The notes: generated from the letters alone by a model not told the origin. Shown: positions 1-7,728, counted from the stretch's first letter. The stretch: 64,000 nt of DNA from Margaritifera margaritifera (GCA_029931535.1 JAQPZY010001628.1:2552501-2616500); one strand, 5' to 3'. Numbers and translations: made by a program.

Positions 1-429
1 CTCACTCATCGACTACCCTCTAAAGAGACAGTACGACCTTTATGTTTTAGTGGAAATACTAAAGGTACCTGTATTGACCATAACGACAACAAGGGAATAG
101 GTATTGATAAATATTCGCATGTCAGAATACCTGTGACTTTACCTGGTTATTCCAAGTATGAAAGTCGCCTCGAGTCATTCAAAGACAAGTGGCCAAAATA
201 TCTACAAGGACCTAAACCCGAAGCTTTAGCCAGATCTGGATTTAAATACGTGGGAGAAGAAGATAAAGTTCAATGTTTCAGTTGTGGTGTGAAACTTCAC
301 CAATGGGAGCCTACCAACTCAGCTTACATTGAACATGCCAGATGGTCTCCGCACTGTCAGTTCTTACCTTTAGTGGCTTTAGAAGAGTACGGGTACGATG
401 AGCCAGATGCCAAACAGAAGAAGAAGTAG
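1..429 (+). CDS. BIR-domain (IAP-type) protein, 5' partial
   Basis: The frame is open from base 1 to a TAG at 427-429, so the true start lies left of the window; the GTG at 133 is only an internal codon. A BIR zinc-binding domain spans about 163-385. It shows the classic spacing Cys-x2-Cys-x16-His-x6-Cys, with CFSCG near 283 and a terminal HC near 353-358. BIR domains of this type bind caspases or IAP antagonists, and large DNA viruses use them to block host apoptosis. No RING finger is visible in the present part. The protein ends in a lysine-rich tail. The same frame stays open after the TAG with no new ATG, so this and the next frame may have been one gene. The domain call is firm; the role in the element is inferred. 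Confidence 0.85.
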   Translation, partial: LTHRLPSKETVRPLCFSGNTKGTCIDHNDNKGIGIDKYSHVRIPVTLPGYSKYESRLESFKDKWPKYLQGPKPEALARSGFKYVGEEDKVQCFSCGVKLHQWEPTNSAYIEHARWSPHCQFLPLVALEEYGYDEPDAKQKKK

Positions 430-993
430 TTTTTAAAAAATTCCATTTCGGAGGAGAATACTTCTTTAGAAGAATACATTGGTGGTTTACCTTTGGAGTT
501 GCAAGAACACATTTTTCAGTATATACCTAGCTTAGAAGATCGTATTCGTGACTTGCCTTTGAAGTTGCGAAAACGTATTTACGGAGAGTTTGTCCAGATT
601 CAAGTGAAACGCAAACTTCAATTCATTCCTCGATTTGCGTACTATCGTGACTTTCGACATATCAGAAATCTGATTCTGGACAATAACTATCACGAGTATC
701 GTGAAGAACACAAAAGAGAGTTACTTCTTTCCAAGTCGGAAACTTTACCAGAGTTCATTTGTTGCTTGCCTTTGGAAATGCGCCAAAAGATTTACCAAGA
801 CTTTGTCAAGATTCAAGTGAAACGCAAACTCAAAGTCATTTCTCGAGCCGTACACTATGCTCTCTTCCAAAGTCATAGAAGACTGATTCTGGGAAACGTC
901 TATTGCTATAGCTACGTTCACGGAGACTTTCTCAAAAGGTACCAACCTTGGGAGCCTGGCTATAAAAACATGCCACCCAAGATACCTACCTGA
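430..993 (+). pseudogene. F-box-like repeat frame following an in-frame stop
   Basis: This frame continues directly from the BIR frame after the TAG at 427-429 and runs to a TGA at 991-993. The first in-frame ATG is only at 778, deep in the frame, so it has no credible start of its own. It contains three related short segments of the form 'LPLE-x-(R/Q)-x-x-I(Y/F)', near 487, 556 and 769. The last two are followed by a matching 'VKRKL' stretch and an 'RxLILxN' stretch, which shows an internal duplication of about 210 bases. The LPLE-type start resembles F-box or PRANC motifs, which recruit SCF ubiquitin ligases in poxvirus proteins. That resemblance is weak and unproven. It could instead be a virus-specific helical repeat. 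The stop may be a lesion or a readthrough codon. Confidence 0.5.
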
Positions 994-1005
994 GCCATTT
1001 CACCC

Positions 1006-1012
1006 TATAAAG
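1006..1012 (+). promoter_or_regulatory. TATA-like box before the 1020 frame
   Basis: TATAAAG lies only 8 bases before the ATG at 1020. A second TATAAAA sits at 961-967 inside the end of the previous frame, with a spacing to 1020 that suits a normal start site better. Either could be the core promoter; both could be chance in an AT-rich region. Confidence 0.3.
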
Positions 1013-1019
1013 TGCCGGT

Positions 1020-1596
1020 ATGTCTGGACTCTACTCGTCACTAGTGAATCGGCTTCCGTGGAAGGAAGTCAACGATCGTGTTCAGACCTTAGAGGATTAT
1101 AAAGACTTGTTACAAGAATTCTTTCCATTGAATTTTGGACGTTATGTGGTGTGTGTCTTAGTGACTGCTTATCTTGGAATTCGTTTTCCAGGACATTCGT
1201 TGTGGAATATTTTTGAGGACAAGTGTTTGCCTTGGATTATTTTGGAGGAACCGTGGACTAATTTGTCGAGTCCAAAAAAACAATATGACCCTTTGTTCTT
1301 CTTTGGTCTTTGTAGAAGAAGAAGACTATAAATACTTAATTTTATCAGTACACGAAAGAAAAATTGTACTTAAAGCGTTGAGAGTGGTAATGAAAATCAG
1401 TGAGGAACCTCCATGTGAAGAAGACATTCGTCACACTTTATCTGTCTATAAAACATTTCAAGAAGTGTGTTTTGCTAGTGAGTTACACCAACAACTTTTC
1501 AATTGGAAAGATGTACGCCCCTGGAGAAACCTTGGTTTCCAATCTTGGCTACAAGAAGTGGCCCAGTTTGCCAAAGATTTGGCAACATGTCCATAA
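1020..1596 (+). pseudogene. Unidentified accessory gene with an apparent frameshift
   Basis: An ATG at 1020 opens a frame that reads as ordinary protein (leucine-rich, with a hydrophobic stretch near 1140-1200) and stops at 1331 in an arginine run. A second frame, shifted by one base and open from before 1174, reads as ordinary protein from about 1310 to a stop at 1594-1596. The simplest reading is one gene of about 190 codons with a +1 lesion somewhere between about 1266 and 1320, where there is a run of seven A at 1272-1278. I do not recognise the product. It lies between the BIR/F-box-like region and a membrane-anchored accessory protein, a place where such elements usually carry variable host-interaction genes. 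Alternatively these are two separate short genes. Confidence 0.45.
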
Positions 1597-1700
1597 GAGT
1601 CTAAAAGTGAAAAAATGGGAACCTCAATGGGAAACCCTGAAAGAAAGAAAAAGAAGAACCTGACACCACAGAAAAAGATGACCACACCACCGTTGTCCAA

Positions 1701-1937
1701 ATGCAACAACCACCCCCTGAGGAACACAACCCTTCCTTACCACCGTCGTCAGAGCAATCTTCTACCAAAACAAAGACGACCAGAAGAATACCGCCCCAAG
1801 CAGTGCCTGTGTATTTCATTCCTAGGACACCAAAATGTTGTACATTGACTTGTTTATATGACACTTTGATTCTTTTAGTGGGAGCCTTAATTGTGTACCT
1901 GATCATTTTATCACTCGTTCGCTTTAATGACTTGTAA
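1701..1937 (+). CDS. Small accessory protein with C-terminal membrane anchor
   Basis: The first ATG of the frame is at 1701, but the frame is open back to 1641, where it reads acidic and lysine-rich. An upstream frame ending near 1663 may connect through the purine-rich run at 1640-1665, so the real start is uncertain. The 78 residues have a proline- and serine-rich N-terminal half, a cysteine cluster near residues 46-51 (KCC...C), and one hydrophobic helix at about residues 55-73 (TLILLVGALIVYLIILSLV). A short polar tail follows. This layout fits a tail-anchored or type II membrane protein. No family is recognised. It is the last gene before the packaging ATPase and may end at the AATAAA at 1979-1984. 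Confidence 0.5.
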   Translation: MQQPPPEEHNPSLPPSSEQSSTKTKTTRRIPPQAVPVYFIPRTPKCCTLTCLYDTLILLVGALIVYLIILSLVRFNDL

Positions 1938-1978
1938 AATATGTTTTTTGTTGTGTTGGTTGTTTTTTTTTTAAAAAA

Positions 1979-1984
1979 AATAAA
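1979..1984 (+). terminator. Candidate AATAAA polyadenylation signal
   Basis: AATAAA follows the stop of the membrane-anchored gene by about 40 bases and lies in a T10/A8 fold-back stretch. It is the only clear canonical poly(A) hexamer after a gene in the element. Genes further right end at histone-type signals instead. Confidence 0.4.
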
Positions 1985-1997
1985 CGTGTATGAAACG

Positions 1998-2004
1998 TAT
2001 AAAA
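1998..2004 (+). promoter_or_regulatory. TATA-like box of the ATPase gene
   Basis: TATAAAA lies 54 bases before the ATG at 2052. A start site about 30 bases downstream would give a leader of roughly 25 bases. The spacing is that of an RNA polymerase II core promoter. Confidence 0.45.
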
Positions 2005-2051
2005 TGTCTTAGGTCTTTTGTTTTCTTCTCAAAAATCTTCTTACCTCAGTC

Positions 2052-2849
2052 ATGGCTACATCATCTTCTTCTGCCTCGTCTACCTCTTCTACTTCTGTCG
2101 TCAAAGTGATTGACGAAAAGTTAGATCACCAAAGTTGGAACTCTTTGTATCTGCGCCATCCTTTTAACATGTTGATTGCTGGACCTAGTGGTTCAGGCAA
2201 AACCGAATTTGTCAAACGTTTGATCGAACAAAAAGCTCATTTGTTCGATCATCCACCTCAACGTATTGTGTGGTGTTACAAAGAGTGGAAAAAGTCTTAC
2301 ACACTACTCCAAGAAAGTCAAGGAGAAACCATTTCGTTTGTAGAAGGCATCCCTCGCGAAGACGATGGGATCGTGTCTGACGTGAGTCAAACCCATTTGG
2401 TTATTTTTGATGACATGTTAGGAGAAGACGAAGAAGAAATTAAACTTTGGTTTACACGAAAAGGACACCATCGTAATGCTAGTAATGTCTACATTACTCA
2501 AAATTTATTTCAACAAAGTAAAGCCCATCGTACCATTAGTCTCAACGCTCATTACGTGGTCTTGTTTAAAAGCCCCAGAGACAAATCTCAAGTACAAGTG
2601 TTAGCCAAACAGTTAGGCATGCCTTGGTTGAATTATGCGTACGACGATGCCACTCAAACCCCTCACGAGTATTTACTCATTGACTTAAAACCTACCACTC
2701 CTGACTATTTGAGATTTCGTGCCCAATTGTTTCACCCTTGGGGTCAAGAAGGTGGTCCTGTCATTTACACGTTCCCTTCAGCCAATTTTTTAAAAAAAAC
2801 TATAAAAACAACCACTACGTCATTTCTGTCTCACACTCTTTCGAGATGA
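2052..2849 (+). CDS. Genome-packaging ATPase (A32 / FtsK-HerA type)
   Basis: This 265-residue protein is the element's DNA-packaging motor. It uses ATP hydrolysis to drive DNA into a capsid. The Walker A loop GPSGSGKT is at residues 44-51. The Walker B strand LVIFDD is at 116-121, with the acidic pair ending a hydrophobic strand. A polar sensor segment, YITQN, is near 147-151, and a conserved arginine lies about nine residues later. Length and motif order match the packaging ATPases of Mavericks, adintoviruses and virophages. The N-terminus is a serine/threonine-rich leader of about 15 residues. The ATG at 2052 follows a TATA-like box by 54 bases and is in good context. The TGA at 2847-2849 overlaps the next ATG at 2846. 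No lesion is visible, so this gene appears intact. Confidence 0.9.
   Translation: MATSSSSASSTSSTSVVKVIDEKLDHQSWNSLYLRHPFNMLIAGPSGSGKTEFVKRLIEQKAHLFDHPPQRIVWCYKEWKKSYTLLQESQGETISFVEGIPREDDGIVSDVSQTHLVIFDDMLGEDEEEIKLWFTRKGHHRNASNVYITQNLFQQSKAHRTISLNAHYVVLFKSPRDKSQVQVLAKQLGMPWLNYAYDDATQTPHEYLLIDLKPTTPDYLRFRAQLFHPWGQEGGPVIYTFPSANFLKKTIKTTTTSFLSHTLSR
2801..2808 (+). promoter_or_regulatory. TATA-like box inside the 3' end of the ATPase gene
   Basis: TATAAAAA lies 45 bases before the ATG at 2846, within the last codons of the ATPase frame. The spacing suits a core promoter for the small basic gene that overlaps the ATPase stop. Confidence 0.4.
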
Positions 2850-3115
2850 CTTCCTTTCAAGCTCATCCTTCGGCTAAATTGATTCGTGCCTTGTATGGCA
2901 TCAGTCGTGAAAAAAATGCACAAGTCCGTGCTCATTTGTTAGAAGCGAGTCTTAAAGAAGTGTTACGATGGTTTACTTTGACGGCACGTCAGTTACTGAA
3001 AGGCATCATTCACATCCCTCATCAAACTCAACGTTTTTTTCAAAAACATAAAGGGGCATTGTCACAACTAGCTGATCCTAGAATTGATTCACGGACTAAA
3101 AACAAATCATTTTAA
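2846..3115 (+). CDS. Small basic protein between ATPase and core gene
   Basis: This 89-residue protein starts at an ATG sharing bases with the ATPase stop (ATGA, 2846-2849). It is basic and helical, with the sequence 'RALYGISREKN' near its start and 'HRxF...HKGAL' type features in its second half. No membrane helix or known catalytic motif is visible. Similar short basic proteins often lie beside the ATPase in Maverick or adintovirus-like elements and are presumed virion components, but I cannot name a family with certainty. Expression could come from the TATA-like box at 2801 or by reinitiation after the ATPase stop. The gene appears intact. Confidence 0.6.
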   Translation: MTSFQAHPSAKLIRALYGISREKNAQVRAHLLEASLKEVLRWFTLTARQLLKGIIHIPHQTQRFFQKHKGALSQLADPRIDSRTKNKSF

Positions 3116-3178
3116 CCCCTGGTGGAAGCGGTTCTTTAGGAGGGGTTATGATTCGTTCCCTTTTGAAATGGGATCCTA

Positions 3179-3628
3179 ATGCCCAAGCCAAAAAACCCAA
3201 AAAGAAGAAAAGTCCAAAAAAGAAAACCACCAAAAAAAAAGAAGAAGAAAGTCACCCACCAGAAAAAGAAAAGTCGTGTCAAGAAGAAGAAAACAACACC
3301 TACCACTGGTACCCGCCGTAAGAGAGGTACTGCGGTCAGGACGCAAACGTACACCCGCAAAACACCACCAGCATCATTACCATCACCACCACAACAGCAG
3401 TCCCCAATGATAACGAGGTCTTCTTTTGCGTCCACTTCATCATCTTTGTCTTCTTCACCACCCTTCATGATGATGCCTGCCAAACCAGACTTAAGATCCG
3501 TGTTTCCTAATTTGATGCAAAAATGGAAACCTATTTCGAAAGTGACCCCTTCGGGACCCTCGACTTCAGCTGATTTGGCCATGGCAGCAGCAACCAACAA
3601 AGTACCATCCCCTAAAACCAAAGTCTAA
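3179..3628 (+). CDS. Lysine/arginine-rich core-type protein, with open frame beyond the stop
   Basis: From the ATG at 3179 the first 60 residues are dominated by lysine and arginine, which fits a DNA-condensing virion core protein like adenovirus pVII in role. The middle is serine/proline-rich, and a methionine run (MMM) lies near residue 97. The frame stops at TAA 3626-3628. The same frame then stays open for 49 more codons, reading as ordinary sequence with 'LSKEELRRFSPL' and an arginine-rich end, to a TAA at 3776-3778 inside the next TATA-like box. An ATG at 3148 in another frame reads plausibly for about 25 codons, so a frameshift in the A-rich stretch is also possible. The core role is inferred from composition and position. 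Confidence 0.6.
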   Translation: MPKPKNPKRRKVQKRKPPKKKKKKVTHQKKKSRVKKKKTTPTTGTRRKRGTAVRTQTYTRKTPPASLPSPPQQQSPMITRSSFASTSSSLSSSPPFMMMPAKPDLRSVFPNLMQKWKPISKVTPSGPSTSADLAMAAATNKVPSPKTKV

Positions 3629-3773
3629 GAAAGAACTGGTATCTTACAAAGTTTAGTGGATTTATCCAAAGAAGAATTGAGACGATTTAGTCCTTTGAAA
3701 ACACCTCAACGTCGAGTGAGGCCTGTCATGAAGATGGTACGTCGTGCAGACAATCAGTGGAGACGTGTTCCAG

Positions 3774-3780
3774 TATAAAA
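3774..3780 (+). promoter_or_regulatory. TATA-like box before the pX-like gene
   Basis: TATAAAA lies 61 bases before the ATG at 3835. Its first bases overlap the second stop of the preceding core-type frame, so genes here are packed with no spare spacing. Confidence 0.4.
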
Positions 3781-3834
3781 TAGAAGGGTACCCTGCCAGA
3801 GACTTCAGACTTGTTTTCTACCCCACTAAAAAAG

Positions 3835-4239
3835 ATGACTCCTAAACGTATTCACCACCACCACCAAAAAAAGAAGAAAAGTAAAACCACCAAAAAAGAA
3901 CGACTTCCACCTCGTCTGGCTAAACATTGGGACGTCTTGTCTGTCCTGACCAAATCCAATCCTCCCATGCGAAAACAACTCATTCAAACAGCCCCTAAAG
4001 AAATCATCGATACCGTGTGTGAATGTTGTTTGAACGTGTTGAAAGGAACGGTACCTTTGTCCAAGATACAGAAACAAAAATTAGGGAAACATCGGAACGT
4101 TCTTCGTCAAATGGTGAAAAAGAAAATACCTCTTCAACAAAAGAAAAAAATGTTGGTGCAACGAGGAGGATTTCTACCTATGCTGTTAGGACCGTTGTTA
4201 AAAATAGCGGGTCCTTTGTTAGGAACGATTGCTGGATAA
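3835..4239 (+). CDS. pX-like virion core protein of Maverick/adintovirus type
   Basis: This 134-residue protein starts at the ATG at 3835. It has a histidine and lysine tract, then a conserved helical body containing 'TAPKEIIDTVCECCLNVLKG', a lysine-rich segment, and a hydrophobic C-terminus around 'QRGGFLPMLLGPLLKIAGPL'. This body-plus-GG-hydrophobic-tail layout is typical of a small protein found beside the integrase and ATPase in many Maverick/adintovirus-like elements, compared in the literature with adenovirus core protein X. The GG site may be cut by the element's protease, which is not in this window. The TAA at 4237-4239 is followed in frame by eight more codons (LLGGVMR-type end) to a TAA at 4261. 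The short extension may be the original end. Family call is confident; exact role is inferred. Confidence 0.75.
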   Translation: MTPKRIHHHHQKKKKSKTTKKERLPPRLAKHWDVLSVLTKSNPPMRKQLIQTAPKEIIDTVCECCLNVLKGTVPLSKIQKQKLGKHRNVLRQMVKKKIPLQQKKKMLVQRGGFLPMLLGPLLKIAGPLLGTIAG

Positions 4240-4286
4240 CTTTTAGGAGGGGTCATGCGATAACCAAAAAAAAAAAGAAGATAAAA

Positions 4287-4309
4287 AGGACCACCCTTCT
4301 CTGAAAAGA
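4287..4309 (+). other. Half of a histone-type 3' signal
   Basis: AGGACCACCC at 4287-4296 matches the 3' arm and tail of the two full stem-loops at 7693 and 8546. It is followed by a purine stretch, GAAAAGA. The matching 5' arm GGTCCT is not present upstream, where there is an A run. It may be a decayed third signal or chance. Confidence 0.2.
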
Positions 4310-4337
4310 CCACACCTTTTTGGTACCTTTGGATGAA

Positions 4338-4976
4338 ATGGAAGGACGAAAACTGACTTTAGTACCTTACAAACGATGGATGGAATTTCATCGTTGGAAC
4401 GAACAACGGATACCTCATTTACCACCCAATCCTAATCTCAACGAGATGTCCCAGTTACAACAAGAATTACAAGCCCTGATGGAACGAAGCGATTTGTCAG
4501 AAACAGAAAAATCGCAACGGTACGGTCAACTTTTACAACGTCTACAACTCTTTCGCCAAAAAGCGGTCGACGAAACAGCTCCACCCACTCTGAGAGATTT
4601 TAAGACGATGATGAAAAGTGAACCTAAAGTGACCACTACCACTAAAACAGACACCGCTACGGGGATGCCAGAAGAAGACGAACCCCGAGAAGTGTTTCAA
4701 ACTCCGTCTGCTGGTATACCTAGTAAAATTGCAGCGTCCTTGTTGACACCCTCGCCTACCCCTCATCGAGAAAAAATGAAAGATTGGGTTCATAAGAAGA
4801 TGTCCACTCCTTCTTCAGCAGAAGAAAAAAAGAAAGACAGCAAGACTGAAGTGAAAAAAGAGACTAAGAAAAAAACTACCATCACCACTCCTGTGGCTCG
4901 TCCAACGCGTCAAGCCACTTCGTCCAAACCTCCCGACACCCAAAGTAGTAGCATCGAACAGTGGGTACCTTATTGA
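4338..4976 (+). CDS. Conserved element protein with 'LVPY' N-terminus, beside integrase
   Basis: I choose the ATG at 4338, giving 212 residues. The in-frame TTG at 4320 is unlikely as a start. The protein begins with a short motif ending 'KLTLVPYKRW', a signature seen at the start of a conserved Maverick/adintovirus protein that sits next to the integrase. A glutamine/leucine-rich helical segment follows at about residues 42-75, probably a coiled coil. The C-terminal half is low-complexity: lysine, serine, threonine and proline-rich. It ends 6 bases before the integrase ATG at 4983, with no TATA-like box between, so the two may share a transcript. It is probably a virion or assembly protein; no biochemical role is known to me. 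Confidence 0.65.
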   Translation: MEGRKLTLVPYKRWMEFHRWNEQRIPHLPPNPNLNEMSQLQQELQALMERSDLSETEKSQRYGQLLQRLQLFRQKAVDETAPPTLRDFKTMMKSEPKVTTTTKTDTATGMPEEDEPREVFQTPSAGIPSKIAASLLTPSPTPHREKMKDWVHKKMSTPSSAEEKKKDSKTEVKKETKKKTTITTPVARPTRQATSSKPPDTQSSSIEQWVPY

Positions 4977-4982
4977 TCAATC

Positions 4983-6094
4983 ATGGAGAAACTTTTAGCT
5001 ACCGTTTATTACAATCCTGGTCATGCTGCTGGTTACGGAGGAGTTCAAAAATTATATCGAGCTGCTAAAAGTAAATTGAAAAGTGTACGTTTACCCGAAG
5101 TACGACGATGGTTACAAGAACAATCGACGTACACGTTACACAAACCCATTCGACGTAAATTTTCTAGAAGTACAACTCAAGTGGAAGGCATCGATAATCA
5201 ATGGCAAGCCGATTTAGCCGACGTCTCTCATTTAGCCACTTACAATCGTGGTCACAAATATTTGTTTTGTGTCATCGAAGTGTTTTCCAAATTTGCTTGG
5301 GTCGTGCCTTTGACCTCTAAAAACAGTACCGAATTGGTACGTGCCTTAAAATTGGTCTTGAAACAAAGTGGTCGCCAACCTTTACGATGGCAAACTGACA
5401 AAGGCACCGAATTTCTAAATCAAGCTTTTAAAAAGAATTGACACAAAGACAAATTCATTTTTTTACTACCGAAAATCCTGAAACCAAAGCCAGTATCGTG
5501 GAACGTTTTCAAAGAACTTTGAAAGAACGCATGTGGAAATATTTTACACATCAACATACTCTCAAGTACATCGACGTGTTACCCCGTTTGGTCAAAGCGT
5601 ACAATCAATCGTACCATCGTAGCATCGGATGTACCCCCGAAGAAGTCAGCCCTGAAAACGAAGTGACCGTGTTTGATAACTTATTTGGTTCACCCCAGAA
5701 GAAAAAAAAGAAAACCTTGTTGGAGTTAAAGACGGGAGATTGGGTTCGCATCGGAAAAACCAAACGTACTTTTGACAAAGGTTATTTACCCAACTGGACC
5801 ACCGAATTGTTTCGTGTCACTACCCCCGTTCGTGGACGTGATCCTCCCGTCTATAAATTGGAAGACATGCACGGTGAAGTGCTCAAAGGAACATTTTACT
5901 TGCCTGAGTTACAACGAGTGACCAAAAAAGAAGACGCCTTGTACGACATCGAAAGCATTCTCGAACAAAGAACACGCAAAGTAGGCAAACGACGAGTAGA
6001 AGAAGTTAAAGTACGTTGGAAAGGATATCCTCCTAGTTTTGATTCTTGGATTGCTGCTTCTCAAGTCGTCGACTATAAAAAGAAAAAGAAGTAA
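4983..6094 (+). pseudogene. DDE integrase with C-terminal chromodomain, frameshifted
   Basis: This is the rve-type (retroviral-like) integrase of Maverick/Polinton elements, which joins element DNA to host DNA. The N-terminal part includes 'GYGGVQKLYRA' and 'YTLHKP', both typical of this branch. The catalytic acids are D77 in 'QWQADLADV', D139 in 'WQTDKGTEF', and the glutamate in 'ASIVERFQRTLKE' in the second frame. A chromodomain, with 'VKVRWKGYP' and 'FDSWIAASQV', forms the last 45 residues and may direct insertion to marked chromatin. The first frame stops at 5439-5441 and the second is open only after 5431. A one-base lesion must therefore lie within about 5429-5441, at the A5 run. All catalytic residues survive, so damage looks recent. 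Confidence 0.9.
6074..6080 (+). promoter_or_regulatory. TATA-like box inside the integrase 3' end
   Basis: TATAAAA lies exactly 30 bases before the ATG at 6104, within the final lysine codons of the integrase. A start site at the usual distance would fall almost on the ATG, giving a nearly leaderless mRNA. Confidence 0.4.
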
Positions 6095-6103
6095 CTCAAC
6101 AAC

Positions 6104-6544
6104 ATGCCATTCAACACAGCAACCACGACTTCAACGACTCCTTCGCAGAGTTCTTCTCTTCAAGAATTACAAAAACAACCGCTTTGGGTGTGGTGCGGAG
6201 AACGTGTACCTAAAAATCAAATCGTCTTTTTCTGCCAAATCTTTGTAGTGTATTATGTCATCGGAGCAGCTATTGCTAATTTGAGTTTGCAACAAGGAGA
6301 CAAACAATTGTGGACCATTTTACTTAGCAGTTGCATCGGTTATCTTTTACCCAGTCCCTCTTTGAAATTTACGACGACGACGGACAACAGTCACCACCAC
6401 GGGAGTACGAGCAACGCCAGTCCACCTTCTTCTTCTTCGTCCAGTCATCACCACAATACCAGTCCACTTTTGGAACCTTTTGAACATCATTCTTCTCTCC
6501 ACTTGAGTGACTCCTCGGACACCAGAACCACTTTGGAACTATGA
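6104..6544 (+). CDS. Two-helix membrane protein conserved in Maverick/adintovirus elements
   Basis: This 146-residue protein has a short polar N-terminus, then 'CGERVPKNQIVFFCQ', a first membrane helix at about residues 40-60, a short loop with 'GDKQLW', and a second helix at about 68-83 ending 'GYLLPSPSLK'. The pattern VPK...FFCQ, then helix, then LWT.LLSS..GYLLP.P, is common to a small protein found beside the integrase and penton genes in many of these elements. The C-terminal third is histidine/serine-rich low complexity. It is presumably a virion membrane or host-membrane protein; its function is unknown. Its TGA (6542-6544) overlaps the penton ATG at 6541 in an ATGA. The gene appears intact. 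Confidence 0.75.
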   Translation: MPFNTATTTSTTPSQSSSLQELQKQPLWVWCGERVPKNQIVFFCQIFVVYYVIGAAIANLSLQQGDKQLWTILLSSCIGYLLPSPSLKFTTTTDNSHHHGSTSNASPPSSSSSSHHHNTSPLLEPFEHHSSLHLSDSSDTRTTLEL

Positions 6545-7664
6545 ATGACCAATTTTATTTAACTTTGCCTAGTGACAGTTCCATGAATGTGTTTCCCAAC
6601 AACACCTTATGTTGTTTCACGGCCAAATTACCTCAATCCATCCAATTAGATCACGATGCTCTTTGGGAAGTGGCTTTGGTAGAAATCTTTCATCCTACGC
6701 AAATCATGAACATCGACGATGGTCAAAACACTTTCATCGTGGAAATCTTGAACAAGGGAGTGCATGATGAGTTGGAGAAAATTCAACCTGGCCTTGAGCA
6801 TTCCAGAAAGGTATTCACGAAGATGACTCCTCCCTTTGCGAGCCATACCATGAGAATTCCTAAGGGGTATTATTTTAGTGCTAAACATTTGGTGGAGACG
6901 ATTCAAGCCGTCTTCGAAGCCCAATTTGCCAAAGCCTTGGAAAAAAACCAAAAAGGGGTACGAATCGCTTACCATGATGTGGCACGCCGTTTCATCTTGC
7001 AATTTTTCAAAGAGAATGCGGAATTCATTGACGACAAAAAAGACAAAAACTTACCCGAGCAGGACAGAAAATTCATGACCATTGAATTTTCTCCTGGGTT
7101 GTATGCTATTTTGGGTGGAAATAAAAAGTATACTAATAAAAAAGTCGCAAGCAACGTAGAATTCGGAGATGGTTTTCGCACCCCTATCGAATTGAACGTG
7201 GGACTGAATTTAATGTTTGTGTACTCCGATGTGGTAGAGTACAACGTGGTGGGCCACACAGCTGCTCCCTTACTGAGAGTCATTCCTTTCAAAGTGGATA
7301 CTGCTGCTGGTCGTACGAAGAAGGTGGAAACACGTTTCACGTTCACCGTGAATTTGTACATCCTCATTATCTTCCAGTCAGGAAATCGTATTTTGACAGT
7401 GTCAACATTAGTATAAAAGGAGATTTTGGACAAAGTGTGCCATTCATTGACAAAGGAAAAGTCACGGTGAAACTACATTTTCAACTTATGCAGTCCAACA
7501 AACTACCTGACGGAGAAGTAAGTTGCAAGATTGACTGTGAAGAATTTGCTTTCTCTTTCACCCGAAAGAGACCTGCCTACCTTAAAGCTGTGAGACCCAT
7601 AGCCAAACGTGGCCGCCCTGCTGGAGCTGCTACTACCACTGCTACTTCACCCATAAGAAGTTAA
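6541..7664 (+). pseudogene. Penton-like minor capsid protein, frameshifted near its 3' end
   Basis: The start 'FYLTLPSDSSM' followed by 'FTAKLPQSIQL' and 'WEVALVEIFHP' is the hallmark of the penton-like (minor capsid, jelly-roll) protein of Maverick/adintovirus elements. This protein forms the capsid vertices. The frame from 6541 reads well to about 7330, then reads as unrelated hydrophobic residues to a stop at 7416. A second frame, shifted by one base, contains a typical conserved end, including 'GKVTVKLHFQ' near 7455, and runs to a TAA at 7662-7664. The lesion therefore lies near 7330-7350. The tail after the conserved block is basic and alanine/threonine-rich. The ATG overlaps the upstream stop, and no TATA-like box lies close before it. 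A histone-type 3' signal follows 29 bases after the stop. Confidence 0.85.
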
Positions 7665-7684
7665 AAAAACAACATAACTTCTTA

Positions 7685-7728
7685 AACCCAACGGTCCTTT
7701 TAAGGGCCACCCCAATCTCTAGAAAAGA
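7685..7728 (+). terminator. Histone-type 3' stem-loop with purine-rich downstream element
   Basis: GGTCCT (7693-7698), loop TTTA (7699-7702) and AGGGCC (7703-7708) form a 6-bp stem with a 4-base loop and one G-T pair. It is preceded by CCCAAC and followed by ACCCC, as in metazoan replication-dependent histone mRNAs. AGAAAAGA at 7721-7728, 13 bases beyond the stem, matches the purine-rich histone downstream element bound by U7 snRNA. The whole lies 29 bases after the penton stop. It implies cleavage a few bases after the stem and no poly(A) tail. Confidence 0.75.

Noticed and set aside
3136..3621. 161-codon minus frame opposite the core-type gene
   Set aside because: It is the shadow of the lysine-rich + frame, giving phenylalanine runs.
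5421..5445. Programmed -1 frameshift in the integrase
   Set aside because: No proper heptamer (X XXY YYZ) fits the reading frame, and no strong fold is apparent downstream. A one-base lesion is simpler.
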